Source of the DNA: Candidatus Methanobinarius endosymbioticus
Lineage (GTDB): Archaea; Methanobacteriota; Methanobacteria; Methanobacteriales; Methanobacteriaceae
Direction of reading: 5' to 3'
NCBI GenBank assembly: GCA_003315655.1
Contig: NIZT01000020.1
Location: 30,798-94,797 of the forward strand
Length of the DNA: 64,000 nucleotides
The notes below the pieces were generated by a model. It did no database searches. It was given only the letters and a program-made list of their open reading frames with translations, and was not told where the DNA came from. Positions 28,603-37,977 of this stretch are shown in pieces. The translations under genes were made by a program, and so were the position numbers. How positions within the stretch are numbered: position 1 is the first letter of the stretch; each line of letters starts with the position of its first letter.

Positions 28603-29949
28603 TCACTCTTTTATTATGTATTGGGAAGTTATATTATTTACTATTTTAAGAACTTCATTTTTAAAATCTTCAATTTTCTCATTTTTTAATTTATTTAAAT
28701 ATTCAATATTCATTTGAAGAACTTTATTATTATCATTATGATTATTGAGATCCATATCAATTGCAATATCTAAATTAATACAATCTTTTGATTTAAAAAT
28801 CTCTTTAAAAATAGATTTCCCAACTATATCATCAAAACCTGATTTTAATTCAATGATGCTAGAATTTTCAGTAATATATCCGCTTTCAAGTACTTTATCT
28901 AAATCTCCATCAGTTATACCAATGATAGGAATATTAAACCGATATAATATATCAGAAGCTATAAGAGTAGTATCATCTCCAACCGTAATAGCTAAATCAC
29001 AATCTTTTAAATTATATATATCTTCAGCTGCATGATCTATAAAAGCTATTTTTAGAGTATTATTTTTAAGATTATTATTTAAATTAATATTTTTTTTATC
29101 TTCATTAACATTATGTTCTTCTAAATTCTTTTCAGAGCCATTATTAATGATTCTAGGTTTTGGTTTTGACCTTCTAAGAAGACCTGTTTTAACAACAACT
29201 TTATCTATATCAATATTACCTAATTTCTCAAGGCCATGAGGTTTGATAATTCCCCCAATAATATCTACAATTTTACCATTTTTAGAAATTAGAGATAAAA
29301 ATTCACTGTTAGATTTACCAATAACTACTCCATTAACAAATATATTCTCATTTGGAGAAACACCATGAATATATCTTACTTTAGAATCTTTAGATTCACT
29401 AAGATTTTTATCAGTGATTTTTTTATCCTTATTATATTCTAATTTAAGTCCATTTGATTCTCTTTCGATATATTTATTTTTTATTGATTTAGAATTTAAT
29501 ATACTTAAGTTTAAAAATTTAGAAAGTTTTTTAGATAAGTCTAATTCTTTACCATTCCACGAAATTATAGAACCATCATCTTCACCAGGTCGTTCTATTT
29601 GAATAATAGAAATATTTTTGTTATCTTGATTATTCTTGTTTAAATTTGAAAGAGCATTATTAATTACTTTATATCCAAATGTATGACCAGTTATTGAAGA
29701 TTTTCCATAATTAAGAAGGAAAATTACATCCATTCCTTTATTAACAAATGAAGATAAAGATTCACTAGGAAGTCGTTTAGTGGATATATCAATCTTATTT
29801 TCCAAATAAGCATCAATGACAGCTGTTCTTCCCATAGTCCCGCCCAATATACAAGAAACTTCTCCAAAATTTTCTAAAAAATTTATAATTTTTAGAGCAT
29901 GGCCTGAATCGATTATATTAGGACCATGTACAACAATTCCAATTTTCAT
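28603..29949 (-). CDS. DUF2117 protein linked to the methanogenesis marker block
   Basis: A 448-residue protein. The N-terminal 100 residues (MKIGIVVHGPNIIDSGHALK, then GGTMGRTAVIDAYLEN) form the conserved DUF2117 core. A second conserved block has NPNE-like GVSPNENIFVNGVVIGKSNS, VVKTGLLRRSKPKPRIINNG and LAITVGDDTTLIASDILYRF. Between the blocks lie Asn/Lys-rich insertions that look like AT-driven expansions. No function is known. It is 80 bases upstream of mmp2 on the same strand, and this association recurs in Methanobacteriales, so involvement in the same process is plausible. Confidence 0.75.
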   Translation of the reverse strand: MKIGIVVHGPNIIDSGHALKIINFLENFGEVSCILGGTMGRTAVIDAYLENKIDISTKRLPSESLSSFVNKGMDVIFLLNYGKSSITGHTFGYKVINNALSNLNKNNQDNKNISIIQIERPGEDDGSIISWNGKELDLSKKLSKFLNLSILNSKSIKNKYIERESNGLKLEYNKDKKITDKNLSESKDSKVRYIHGVSPNENIFVNGVVIGKSNSEFLSLISKNGKIVDIIGGIIKPHGLEKLGNIDIDKVVVKTGLLRRSKPKPRIINNGSEKNLEEHNVNEDKKNINLNNNLKNNTLKIAFIDHAAEDIYNLKDCDLAITVGDDTTLIASDILYRFNIPIIGITDGDLDKVLESGYITENSSIIELKSGFDDIVGKSIFKEIFKSKDCINLDIAIDMDLNNHNDNNKVLQMNIEYLNKLKNEKIEDFKNEVLKIVNNITSQYIIKE

Positions 29950-30177
29950 TTTATCTCAAATACCATCTATTCAACGAATCTTTTATTAACTAACAATTTT
30001 TTTATTATATAGTCTTTTTATTAATCAAGATTTTGTTAAAAATAATTATAAAAAATATGATTCTATTGAAAAATATTTCATTAAATATCATATATTCATT
30101 ATACCTCATATATTTTATAATATATTATAATATTTTATTAATATTATTTCTTTATTAATATTATTCATTATTCAAAT

Positions 30178-30699
30178 TTATTTTAATTTTATTCTTTTTT
30201 TAAATATTTTAGAACCACAAATTTCACAAATTTCATCTTCATAAATATCTGAGTATGCCTTTCTACATCCTTGGCATGTTTTTTTCCAATTATAAACTTC
30301 TTTAATTCCTTCTGTTAATACACTTCTATATGGAATATTTAATATTTTAAGAACATTTTGAATAGAATAATCATCTGTAACGACTTTTACTGATTTTCCT
30401 TTATTAAAAAAGCAGATAGCTAAAGCTAATAATTTTTTATCTGGAGTAGAAAATCTTAATGTATCTCCAGAATTTGAAATAATTTTGTTAAGTTCATCTA
30501 AACTAGATTTACTAGGTTCTTCAATGAATAAATAGTTATCTTCAATTGTTTGATCAAAAATAATTTTTGATTTTAAATCTTTAACTTCTTCACTTATTTC
30601 AGATATTGTAAAATTCAAAGAAGAATTTTTTACTTCAAAACCACCAATAAAAGCAGAAGCATCTAATATATAATAAGTATCATCTTTTATATCATCCAT
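30178..30699 (-). CDS. nob1: rRNA maturation endonuclease Nob1
   Basis: A 173-residue PIN-domain nuclease that trims the 3' end of pre-16S rRNA. The PIN domain begins YYILDASAFIGGF (Asp13) and includes LRFSTPDKKLLALAI and VVTDDYSIQNVLK (Asp109/Asp110). The C-terminal zinc ribbon has Cys142, Cys145, Cys158 and Cys161. This PIN plus ribbon layout is specific to Nob1. The start is ATG 30699; the 14-base segment ATGGATGATATATT just before it is a partial duplication of the start region, out of frame. Confidence 0.92.
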   Translation of the reverse strand: MDDIKDDTYYILDASAFIGGFEVKNSSLNFTISEISEEVKDLKSKIIFDQTIEDNYLFIEEPSKSSLDELNKIISNSGDTLRFSTPDKKLLALAICFFNKGKSVKVVTDDYSIQNVLKILNIPYRSVLTEGIKEVYNWKKTCQGCRKAYSDIYEDEICEICGSKIFKKRIKLK

Positions 30700-31783
30700 A
30701 ATATATCATCCATAATATAATTTCATCCATTGATCCGTAATACAATTATAAACATGTTATAATTATGTAATTATATAATATCTATGATTTGATATTGTTA
30801 ATAAAAATTAATAAAGTTAATTAAAAATAATAATACTTTTAAATCTCAAATATATTATATATAGTAAATAATCGTGATACTTTATATCTATTATTGCATA
30901 TCACTAATATTTCCCAATCTTAGAAAATTTTAAAGTTAATTATAAATCAAATTGCTGAAAATCAATTAAAATTCTCTTTTTATTAAAAAAAACATAATTT
31001 ATATTGAAACGAAAAAACGTTCAACATTAACAATGTTTGATACTTTACATAACATTATATTAAGTAAGTATATACTAATATCTTGAAAGGTAGGGTCTTA
31101 TCTTAACTCTTATTATCATGACAAAATTTGGCATTGAATCCGCCTCCAATCCAATTTTAATCTGCCCTCTTCGCTATATTCTTATTTTTCTAAAATGGAT
31201 ATCAAACCATTAAATATTATTTCAGCAACTAAATGATAATAAAATTTTTCTAATTAAATAAAAAGATTTTCACTAATTTTTTAAAGTAATAATTATAGTA
31301 CAATTATGATTTAAAGTATTACTCAAAATAATAACTATAATAACACAATAATTAATACAATCAAACAATTTTTTTTATTTTTTTTTATTGCTTTTAACTT
31401 ATTTAATTACTTTTAATTCATTTGATTAGATGATTCATCTATTTATTAAATTATGAATTTATTTATAATATATTTATAATATAATTAATTTTTATAAATA
31501 TAATTATACTTTTATAAACTATTTTTTAAACATAAATACAAATAAATAAAATTTAAAACATGAAAATATTATTATATAATTAATTTATTATAATTAGTAT
31601 ATTATTAATTATATTATAAATATATTATAAATAAATTCATAATTTAATAAATAGATGAATCATCTAATCAAGTGAATTAAAAGTAATTAAATAAGTTAAA
31701 AGCAATAAAAAAAATAAAAAAAATTACTTATTAAAGCAATATAAATAATATTAAGATAAAATGGATGTAATGGAGAATAAAAT
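30700..31783. other. 1.1-kb non-coding region with a large inverted repeat
   Basis: Divergent region between nob1 and moaB. It contains a more GC-rich island at about 31080-31200 with no good open frame, and the 359-bp palindromic element at 31367-31725. I find no convincing protein gene. The length is unusual for the window. Confidence 0.6.
31367..31725. repeat. Large inverted repeat, 122-123 bp arms around a 114-base loop
   Basis: The left arm 31367-31489 and right arm 31604-31725 are reverse complements along their whole length, with one substitution (…TTCATTTG… against …TTCACTTG…) and one extra T in a T-run. The arms include distinctive non-repetitive stretches such as GATTAGATGATTCATCTATT, so this is real duplication and not AT bias. 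The ends are sharp. No transposase is in the loop and no clear target-site duplication is visible. It ends 58 bases before moaB. It may be a MITE-like element or an inverted duplication. Confidence 0.92.
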
Positions 31784-32305
31784 ATGAAAAGTGAAACAAT
31801 GGAAGAACACAAAGAAAAATCTTCAATTAAAGTGAGTTGTGGAGTTATTACTCTTAGTGATACAAAATTCAAGGATCAAAAAATTGAACAAGAAACCGAT
31901 ATATCAGGAAAACTAATTAAGGATGAATTAAACCAAAAATACAATGTAGAAAGCTATAAAATCATACCTGATGAAAAAGACCTATTAATAAACACTATTG
32001 AAGAAATGATCAATGAAAATATTGATGTAATCTTTACAACTGGTGGAACTGGAATAGGAAGTAGAGATATAACCATTGAAACAATAGAACCTTTATTTGA
32101 AAAAGAATTGTTAGGATTTGGTGAAATATTTAGAGGAAAAACCTATGAAGAGTTAGGTTCTGGAGCTTTATTATCAAGAGCAACAGCTGGAGTTTACAAA
32201 AAAACAATTATATTCTCAATGCCAGGATCTCCAAATGCAGTAAAATTAGGAGTATCAATTGTTATTAATGAATTACCTCATCTAAAAAAACATTTAAAAG
32301 AATAA
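31784..32305 (+). CDS. moaB: Molybdenum cofactor biosynthesis protein MoaB
   Basis: A 173-residue MoaB/MogA-family protein, which adenylylates molybdopterin before metal insertion. The signature IFTTGGTGIGSRDITIETIE lies around residue 83, with CGVITLSDTKFKDQ at the start and GVYKKTIIFSMPGSPNAVKL near the end. The cofactor is needed by tungsten/molybdenum enzymes such as formylmethanofuran and formate dehydrogenases. The start is ATG 31784 after TGGAG. It follows the large inverted repeat and is convergent with pyrE. Confidence 0.92.
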   Translation: MKSETMEEHKEKSSIKVSCGVITLSDTKFKDQKIEQETDISGKLIKDELNQKYNVESYKIIPDEKDLLINTIEEMINENIDVIFTTGGTGIGSRDITIETIEPLFEKELLGFGEIFRGKTYEELGSGALLSRATAGVYKKTIIFSMPGSPNAVKLGVSIVINELPHLKKHLKE

Positions 32306-32348
32306 GAATAAAAAAGGATAAAAAATAAGATTAAGAGAATAAGAAATA

Positions 32349-32873
32349 TTAAAAAAATTCATTAACTGATATTAGAGGTTCAAATTCAATATTTTCATCT
32401 TTAAATGAATCAATTGCTCCTTCTTCTCTGTCTACAACTACAAATGCTTTTTTTACAATTCCTCCATTTTCTTGAATGGTTTTAATAGCTTTTATTAGAG
32501 ATTCTCCTGTTGTAGTAACATCCTCCACTACAATAACATTGTCCTCCTCATTCAATTCGCCTTCAATTAGTTTTGAAGTCCCATAGCCTTTTTTTTCTTT
32601 TCTAATCATTAAAAGAGGAATTTTAGATTGTAATGAAACTGCTGTGGCTATAGGTACAGCTCCAAGAGCAGGGCCTGCAACTTTATCAATTCCCTCATAA
32701 GTAATTTTTTCATTAATAAGCTCAGCTATTGTTTTTAGAATATTTGGTTCAGTAATAGCTTTTTTCATATCAATATAATAATTACTTTTCTTTCCAGAAG
32801 AAAGTACAAAATCACCAGTTTTAAAAACTTGATTTTCTTTTAAAATATCTATCAAATAATTCTTTGAAGTCAT
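32349..32873 (-). CDS. pyrE: Orotate phosphoribosyltransferase
   Basis: A 174-residue type I phosphoribosyltransferase that makes orotidine monophosphate in pyrimidine synthesis. The PRPP-binding motif VIVVEDVTTTGES covers residues 113-125. The flexible loop with catalytic lysines is RKEKKGYGTSKLIEGEL (91-107), and LSSGKKSNYYIDMKKA binds orotate. Length is typical of archaeal PyrE. It lies alone on the minus strand, 43 bases from the end of moaB. Confidence 0.94.
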   Translation of the reverse strand: MTSKNYLIDILKENQVFKTGDFVLSSGKKSNYYIDMKKAITEPNILKTIAELINEKITYEGIDKVAGPALGAVPIATAVSLQSKIPLLMIRKEKKGYGTSKLIEGELNEEDNVIVVEDVTTTGESLIKAIKTIQENGGIVKKAFVVVDREEGAIDSFKDENIEFEPLISVNEFF

Positions 32874-33017
32874 TAATTCACCGAATTTTTAAATAAAATA
32901 AAATATTTATAAATAAAAATTAAATAAAAAAATATTTAAATAAAGTAAAATTTTATAATAAAGTAAAATAGAATTTTATGAATAAATAATTTTAATAAAA
33001 TTATCAAAAATATCCAA

Positions 33018-33265
33018 TTATTCTAAATTTAACTCATTAAAAGTACCTTTTAATAAAATTTTATCTCCGATTTTTTTATCATAACATGAGGAATTATATC
33101 TTCACTTTTAGAGATGTTTAATAATTCAGCTATTCCACCTTTTTTAATATCAATGCTTCTAATTCGTTTGTATCATTATCAAATTCAACATCTGTTACTT
33201 TACCAATTAGCTCAGCATCAGTATTTACAACTTCTTTTCCAATAATATCTTCCACGATTTTCACA
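33018..33265 (-). pseudogene. PRC-barrel domain protein, frameshifted
   Basis: From ATG 33265 (TGAGGAAT-like site upstream) the frame reads MKIVEDIIGKEVVNTDAELI and GKVTDVEFDNDTNELEALI, a PRC-barrel. A one-base change in an A-run then causes a stop. The next frame gives KKGGIAELLNISKSEDIIPH, and a second shift at another A-run restores GDKILLKGTFNELNLE. Intact it would have about 82 residues. Small stand-alone PRC-barrel proteins are common in archaea, with proposed roles in RNA processing or division. Two lesions at A-runs. Confidence 0.65.
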
Positions 33266-33514
33266 TTAATTCCTCTGATTATTTATAAAACAAATATACT
33301 AAAAAATGTATTATAAATATATATGTTCATTGAAATATTTAATATTTAGTATAAAAAATAAATAATAAAAATATATAAAACAGAAAAATAGATTATAATA
33401 AACTAAATAAATTAAAATAAATTAAATAAATAAAAAAATAAAAATAAAAAAGAAATTATTATTCTAGAAAATTTAAATTAAAGCTAATCTTCAGAACAAT
33501 TTTCTTCATCGCCT

Positions 33515-33616
33515 TTAGTCCCAATTTACAATACCGTAAACTACACATAAGAGTGTGGATATTACTAAAAGTAAATAGCCACTTAAAACCCAAGGATCTG
33601 GTATTCCTAAAAACAT
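33515..33616 (-). CDS. Symporter small accessory protein (probably C-terminally frameshifted)
   Basis: A 33-residue single-helix protein from ATG 33616 (AAAAGGATGT upstream), lying just downstream of the symporter on the same strand: MFLGIPDPWVLSGYLLLVIS and then TLLCVVYGIVNWD. The pattern G-I-x-D-P-W-V-L...CVVYGIVNW is that of the small accessory subunit encoded with certain sodium:solute symporters. One frame over, the expected tail KGDEENCSED follows directly, so a one-base shift has replaced the last dozen residues. The membrane helix is complete, so it may still work. Confidence 0.65.
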   Translation of the reverse strand: MFLGIPDPWVLSGYLLLVISTLLCVVYGIVNWD

Positions 33617-33638
33617 TTTTACATCCTTTTAATTATTT

Positions 33639-35282
33639 TTATTTTCCACTAATTTCTTTTGTTTCTTTTATTTCACTAGCATTATTCGATTTTTTGGGAC
33701 CAATACCATTATAACATTTATCAATTAATTCCGGATCCAATGGTTTACTAAGTAAACTTACAATAATTGTGAAACTGAAAGATACTGGAACTGCAACTAT
33801 TATTGCATCAATAGATGACCATGGTAGAGATTGAATAAGCATTGGTTGACCTGTTAAAAATTGACAAATACCAAGACCTTTAGCTGTGTTTCCAAAGATA
33901 AATATTAACCAAAATAAACTTACCAACGTGCCTGAAATAATTCCTGCAATAGCCCCTTCTTTTGTTGTTCTTTTCCAGAATAAGGCACATATGTAAACAT
34001 TTAAAAACGCAGCGGCGCAAATTCCATAGAAAAGAGCCGTACCTTGAGCTACCACACTTCCAGGTAGGAATAAGCTAAGAACAAATGCTAAAACAACGGC
34101 TATAAGAATACTTGCACGAGTTACAGGTATTGATGCTACATTTTTCTTCTTTGTTAATGTTTCATAAATATCCCTACCCATTGAAGTCCCTTGAGCATGA
34201 TATTGTGAACTTAATGTAGACATAGCTGCTGCAAGTAAGGTTAATAAAAATACATAAACAAACCATTCAGGAAGAGCTAAATTGATAAATGTGGGAATGA
34301 TTTTATCAATATTTCCACCAACAAAGTCTACAGCTATTTGTCCAAAGTTATCAAAGAAATAAACATTAGAAAGAGCTCCAACAATATAAGCAGTTCCTGG
34401 AATTACAGCTATAAACAATCCACCCATTAAAACAGCACGATTTAATTCTTTATCAGATTCTACTGTCATAAATCTAACTGCCAGTTGTGGTTGAGCAAGA
34501 ACTCCAATTCCCACACCAATAATAATTGTAGAAACAAGTGACCACCAAAATGGACTTCCAAGCGTTGGAAAAGACGTCCATCCCGTTCCACCTAAAACAC
34601 TAGCATTAGCAGGGAAATGTGGAGCTAACGCAGTGAGACTAGTATGAGCTTCTACAATCCCTCCAAACATCCAATAAGTGAATATAAGTAAAAATATCAT
34701 TCCAAAAAACATTATAGATCCTTGAACTGCCTCAGTATACATTACTCCTTTTATTCCTCCAAATATAACATAAAAAGCAACGATTACAGACAATACTAAA
34801 AGAGAAAGGTGGAAATTAAGAGAAAGAGACGTTTCCATGAATCTAGCAGCGCCTATAAGAACAACAGAAGCATAAATTGGCATTCCAAAGAATATTATTC
34901 CTCCGCTGAAATATTGAATGAATTTACTATTAAAACGGTGAGATAGGAATTCTGGGAAGGTTAAAGAACCCAAATTATGACCCATTTTCCTAGTTCTTTT
35001 ACCCATTAATATAAATGCAATGAATACTCCTACAAAAACATTAAGAAAAGTCAACCACAAAATACTCATACCAAATTGACCTGCAACACCACCAAAACCA
35101 ACAATAGCCGCCGTGCTAATAAATGTCGCACCATAGCTCAATGACATAACATAAGGATGTGTTTTGCGGCCTGCAAGCATAAAATCTTCAGAAGATTTTG
35201 TACGTTTCCAAGCTAAATAACCCACATAACCTACTATCAAAAAATAGATTATAAAAACGATTGATAAAACCACTAAATCCAT
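33639..35282 (-). CDS. Sodium:solute symporter (SSS family)
   Basis: A 547-residue membrane transporter with about 13 hydrophobic helices. It begins MDLVVLSIVFIIYFLIVGYV and shows the SSS features DFMLAGRKTHPYVMSLSYGA, FISTAAIVGFGG (sodium-site region), SLTFPEFLSHRF and LLAAAMSTLSSQYHAQGTSM. Substrate cannot be read from sequence; relatives carry acetate, proline, pantothenate or other carboxylates. It is followed by its small accessory protein and lies divergently from an aryl-CoA ligase gene, which suggests an aryl acid or other carboxylate. The start ATG follows GAGGTTAATTC. Confidence 0.88.
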   Translation of the reverse strand: MDLVVLSIVFIIYFLIVGYVGYLAWKRTKSSEDFMLAGRKTHPYVMSLSYGATFISTAAIVGFGGVAGQFGMSILWLTFLNVFVGVFIAFILMGKRTRKMGHNLGSLTFPEFLSHRFNSKFIQYFSGGIIFFGMPIYASVVLIGAARFMETSLSLNFHLSLLVLSVIVAFYVIFGGIKGVMYTEAVQGSIMFFGMIFLLIFTYWMFGGIVEAHTSLTALAPHFPANASVLGGTGWTSFPTLGSPFWWSLVSTIIIGVGIGVLAQPQLAVRFMTVESDKELNRAVLMGGLFIAVIPGTAYIVGALSNVYFFDNFGQIAVDFVGGNIDKIIPTFINLALPEWFVYVFLLTLLAAAMSTLSSQYHAQGTSMGRDIYETLTKKKNVASIPVTRASILIAVVLAFVLSLFLPGSVVAQGTALFYGICAAAFLNVYICALFWKRTTKEGAIAGIISGTLVSLFWLIFIFGNTAKGLGICQFLTGQPMLIQSLPWSSIDAIIVAVPVSFSFTIIVSLLSKPLDPELIDKCYNGIGPKKSNNASEIKETKEISGK

Positions 35283-35744
35283 GAATTAACCTCAAGAATA
35301 CTATATTAATTATATAACAATTATATGAAAATATGATGACTATAAAGTAACTTTAAGTCAATTTAAGCAAAAACCTAAAGTTTAACCTATATCAACCCTA
35401 AAAGTTCTTTGTAAATCATTATTATATAAAGTTTTATGAATGATCTTTATAAATTACTTTTTATAAAACTAAAAAAAATAATATTAAAAATATTATAATT
35501 ATATATAAATAATATATAAAATTAATGTGAAATAATAATATGAAAATAAATATATGAAAACATATCAAATAGATTCTATATAATAAAATAGATATTGTAT
35601 ATAAAATTTTTATTATTAATAATCAATATATAAATAATAAATATAACAAAATAATATTAATTATAAATAATTATAAATAAATATTAATTGAATAAATAGC
35701 AATAATTAACTAAATTATCATCAAATACAGAGATAAGGGATAAT
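35283..35744. other. Divergent promoter region of symporter and CoA ligase genes
   Basis: A 462-base spacer. The part next to the symporter (35340-35420) is richer in C and has repeated AACCTAAAGTTTAACC-like elements (AACTTTAA, AACCTAAAG, AACCT) that could be regulator sites. The rest is AT-rich with no open frame. Confidence 0.4.
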
Positions 35745-37046
35745 ATGGTATGGAATGAAAAATTTGAATGTATGGATTCAGAAGAAAAAAAGAAACTGCA
35801 ATTAAGAAGATTACAAGAAACAGTCAAAAAAACTTATGATAATGTCCCATTTTACAAAAAGAAGTTTGATGATATTGGAATTAAACCAAAAGACATTAAA
35901 TCTCTTGAAGATATAGATAAAATACCATTTACAACGAAAACTGATCTTCAAGATGCATATCCATTTGGAATGTTTGCAGTACCAGAAGAAGAAATAATTG
36001 AAATTCATACCACTTCTGGAACTACAAGTAAACCAACAGTATCAGGTTACACAGAAAAAGATATAGAAATTTGGGCAGAAGTTAGTGCAAGAGCAGTAGT
36101 GATGGCACTTGGAACAAAAAGAGATAGAATTCAAAATTGTTATGGTTATGGGCTTTTTACTGGAGGATTTGGTATTCATTATGGATGTCATAAATTAGGG
36201 GCAACAGTAGTTCCTATTTCTGCAGGAAATACAAAAAGACAGATCGAAGTAATGCAAGATTTTCAAAGCACCATATTAACTTGTACTCCCTCATATGCAC
36301 TTTATTTAGCCGAAGTTCTTGAAAAAGAAGGGTTGAATCCTGAAGAAATTAGTTTAAAATCAGGAATATTAGGAGCAGAAATGTGGACTGAAGAAATGAG
36401 AGATGAGCTAGAAAAACGTCTTGGTATTGTTGCTTTAAATATTTATGGATTAACAGAAATTATTGGTCCTGGAGTAGCTCAAGAGTGTCAAGAAAAAGTA
36501 GGTCTCCATATATCTGATGATCATTTTTATCCTGAAATCATTGATTCTAAAACAATGCAACCATTAGAAGATGGAGAAAAAGGAGAATTAGTATTAACTA
36601 CATTAACTAGAGAAGGAATGCCCATTATAAGATTCCGTACAAAAGATATCACCTCTTTAACCCATGAAACATGCGATTGTGGTAGAACTTTAGCTAGAAT
36701 GTCAAGAATTACTGGTAGAAGTGATGACATGCTTAAAGTAAGAGGAGTTATAGTATTCCCATCACAAATAGAAAGAGCTTTATTAAAAATTGATGGTTTG
36801 ACTCCTAATTATCAAATTGTTGTTACAAGACCAAAAAATCTAGATGAACTTGAAGTTAAAGTAGAAACTTCTAAAGAACTATTTTCAGATGAAATGAGAA
36901 AGATGGAAGCTATTGAAGATAATATATCCACTATTATTCAAAAAGAAATTGGTTTACGTGTTAATGTAACTTTAGTAGAACCAAAATCCCTTCCTAGAAG
37001 TGAAGGAAAAGCAGTGAGAGTTATTGATGAGAGAAATTTTGAATAA
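35745..37046 (+). CDS. paaK: Phenylacetate-CoA ligase family protein
   Basis: A 433-residue adenylate-forming enzyme that activates an aryl acid with ATP and CoA. It carries [20 protein letters not shown] (phosphate-binding loop), [26 protein letters not shown] (the YGLTE core) and the C-terminal [20 protein letters not shown]. In methanogens such ligases are associated with indolepyruvate-type oxidoreductases in reductive carboxylation of aryl acetates to aromatic amino acid precursors. The ACT protein follows 84 bases downstream on the same strand. A dead paralogue lies at 11598-12854. The start is ATG 35745 behind AAGGGAT. Confidence 0.9.
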   Translation: MVWNEKFECMDSEEKKKLQLRRLQETVKKTYDNVPFYKKKFDDIGIKPKDIKSLEDIDKIPFTTKTDLQDAYPFGMFAVPEEEIIEIHTTSGTTSKPTVSGYTEKDIEIWAEVSARAVVMALGTKRDRIQNCYGYGLFTGGFGIHYGCHKLGATVVPISAGNTKRQIEVMQDFQSTILTCTPSYALYLAEVLEKEGLNPEEISLKSGILGAEMWTEEMRDELEKRLGIVALNIYGLTEIIGPGVAQECQEKVGLHISDDHFYPEIIDSKTMQPLEDGEKGELVLTTLTREGMPIIRFRTKDITSLTHETCDCGRTLARMSRITGRSDDMLKVRGVIVFPSQIERALLKIDGLTPNYQIVVTRPKNLDELEVKVETSKELFSDEMRKMEAIEDNISTIIQKEIGLRVNVTLVEPKSLPRSEGKAVRVIDERNFE

Positions 37047-37130
37047 TAAATTTTTATTTATATAAATAATGAATTTTGACTAAAAAATTTAATTTATGAT
37101 AAAAAATTCGATTTATAATGAGGAATAATC

Positions 37131-37562
37131 ATGAAAAACAAACAAATATCTATATTTATTGAAAACAAAGAAGGGAAATTGAAAAAAGCTATTGAGGTTT
37201 TATCAAAAGAAAAAATAAATATCAGAGCTCTTTCTATAGCAGATACTACTAAATTTGGAATATTAAGATTAATAGTTTCAGATAATGAAAAAGCAAAAAA
37301 CATTTTAGAAAAAAATAATTTTGTGGTAAAAGAAAATGAAGTAATTGTTGTAGAAGTTCCAGATAAACCAGATGGACTTAACACTATCCTTGGATATCTT
37401 GATGATAAAAATATAAATGTAGAATATATTTATGCATTTGTAAGTAAAAAAACAAATGAAGCAATTGTAGTTATGCGATTAGAAGATATAGATAATGGAA
37501 TAAAAGTTTTAAAAGAAAATAATGCTAATATTCTCACACCAGAAGACATAAAAGAGTATTAA
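37131..37562 (+). CDS. Tandem ACT-domain protein
   Basis: A 143-residue protein made of two ACT domains: [20 protein letters not shown] at the start and [20 protein letters not shown] in the middle. ACT domains bind amino acids and regulate enzymes. Small ACT proteins of this size are regularly encoded directly after phenylacetate-CoA ligase genes in archaea and bacteria. Here it probably senses an aromatic amino acid for the ligase pathway. No enzyme domain is attached. Confidence 0.85.
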   Translation: MKNKQISIFIENKEGKLKKAIEVLSKEKINIRALSIADTTKFGILRLIVSDNEKAKNILEKNNFVVKENEVIVVEVPDKPDGLNTILGYLDDKNINVEYIYAFVSKKTNEAIVVMRLEDIDNGIKVLKENNANILTPEDIKEY

Positions 37563-37692
37563 AGTTCATTTGTATTAACATTCAATTAATTTCTTTAGTT
37601 TTTTAATTTTTATTTAATTTATTTTAACTTTGTTTTAATTTATTATTTACTTTTTAGTCCATTTTAATTAATTTAATGATTTTTTTAAATAT

Positions 37693-37977
37693 TTAATCTA
37701 AATCATTTAAAAGCTTAGCTACTTCTTCTCGTTTATATCCAAGTTTAACAAATAAATTAGAAATAGATTCATTATTATTTAATTCAGTTATTTCATTCCA
37801 TTTTTTGAAATCATTGTTTAATATAGATCTTATTAATAACTGAATTGTTATCAGAGTGTCGCTATCAATAGCTATCAAAACATCTTTATCTTTAAAAATT
37901 CCATTTAGATCAATTAATTCAAAGCTTTCATCTAATGCATTTCTTTGAATAATAGCGTTTTTAACTTCATAAACCAT
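37693..37977 (-). CDS. Hypothetical protein, 94 residues
   Basis: A short protein, MVYEVKNAIIQRNALDESFE at the start, then alternating hydrophobic strands (DVLIAIDSDTLITIQLLIRS) and a C-terminal helix LFVKLGYKREEVAKLLNDLD. No cysteines or membrane segments. It may belong to a small methanogen-specific DUF family such as DUF749, but I cannot confirm this. Convergent with the ACT gene. The start ATG 37977 has only a weak GGTGAT site directly before it. Confidence 0.6.
   Translation of the reverse strand: MVYEVKNAIIQRNALDESFELIDLNGIFKDKDVLIAIDSDTLITIQLLIRSILNNDFKKWNEITELNNNESISNLFVKLGYKREEVAKLLNDLD

Noticed and set aside
31000..31030. CRISPR repeat suggested by an ATTGAAAC element in the nob1-moaB spacer
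   Set aside because: It occurs once, with no regularly spaced copies and no cas genes nearby.
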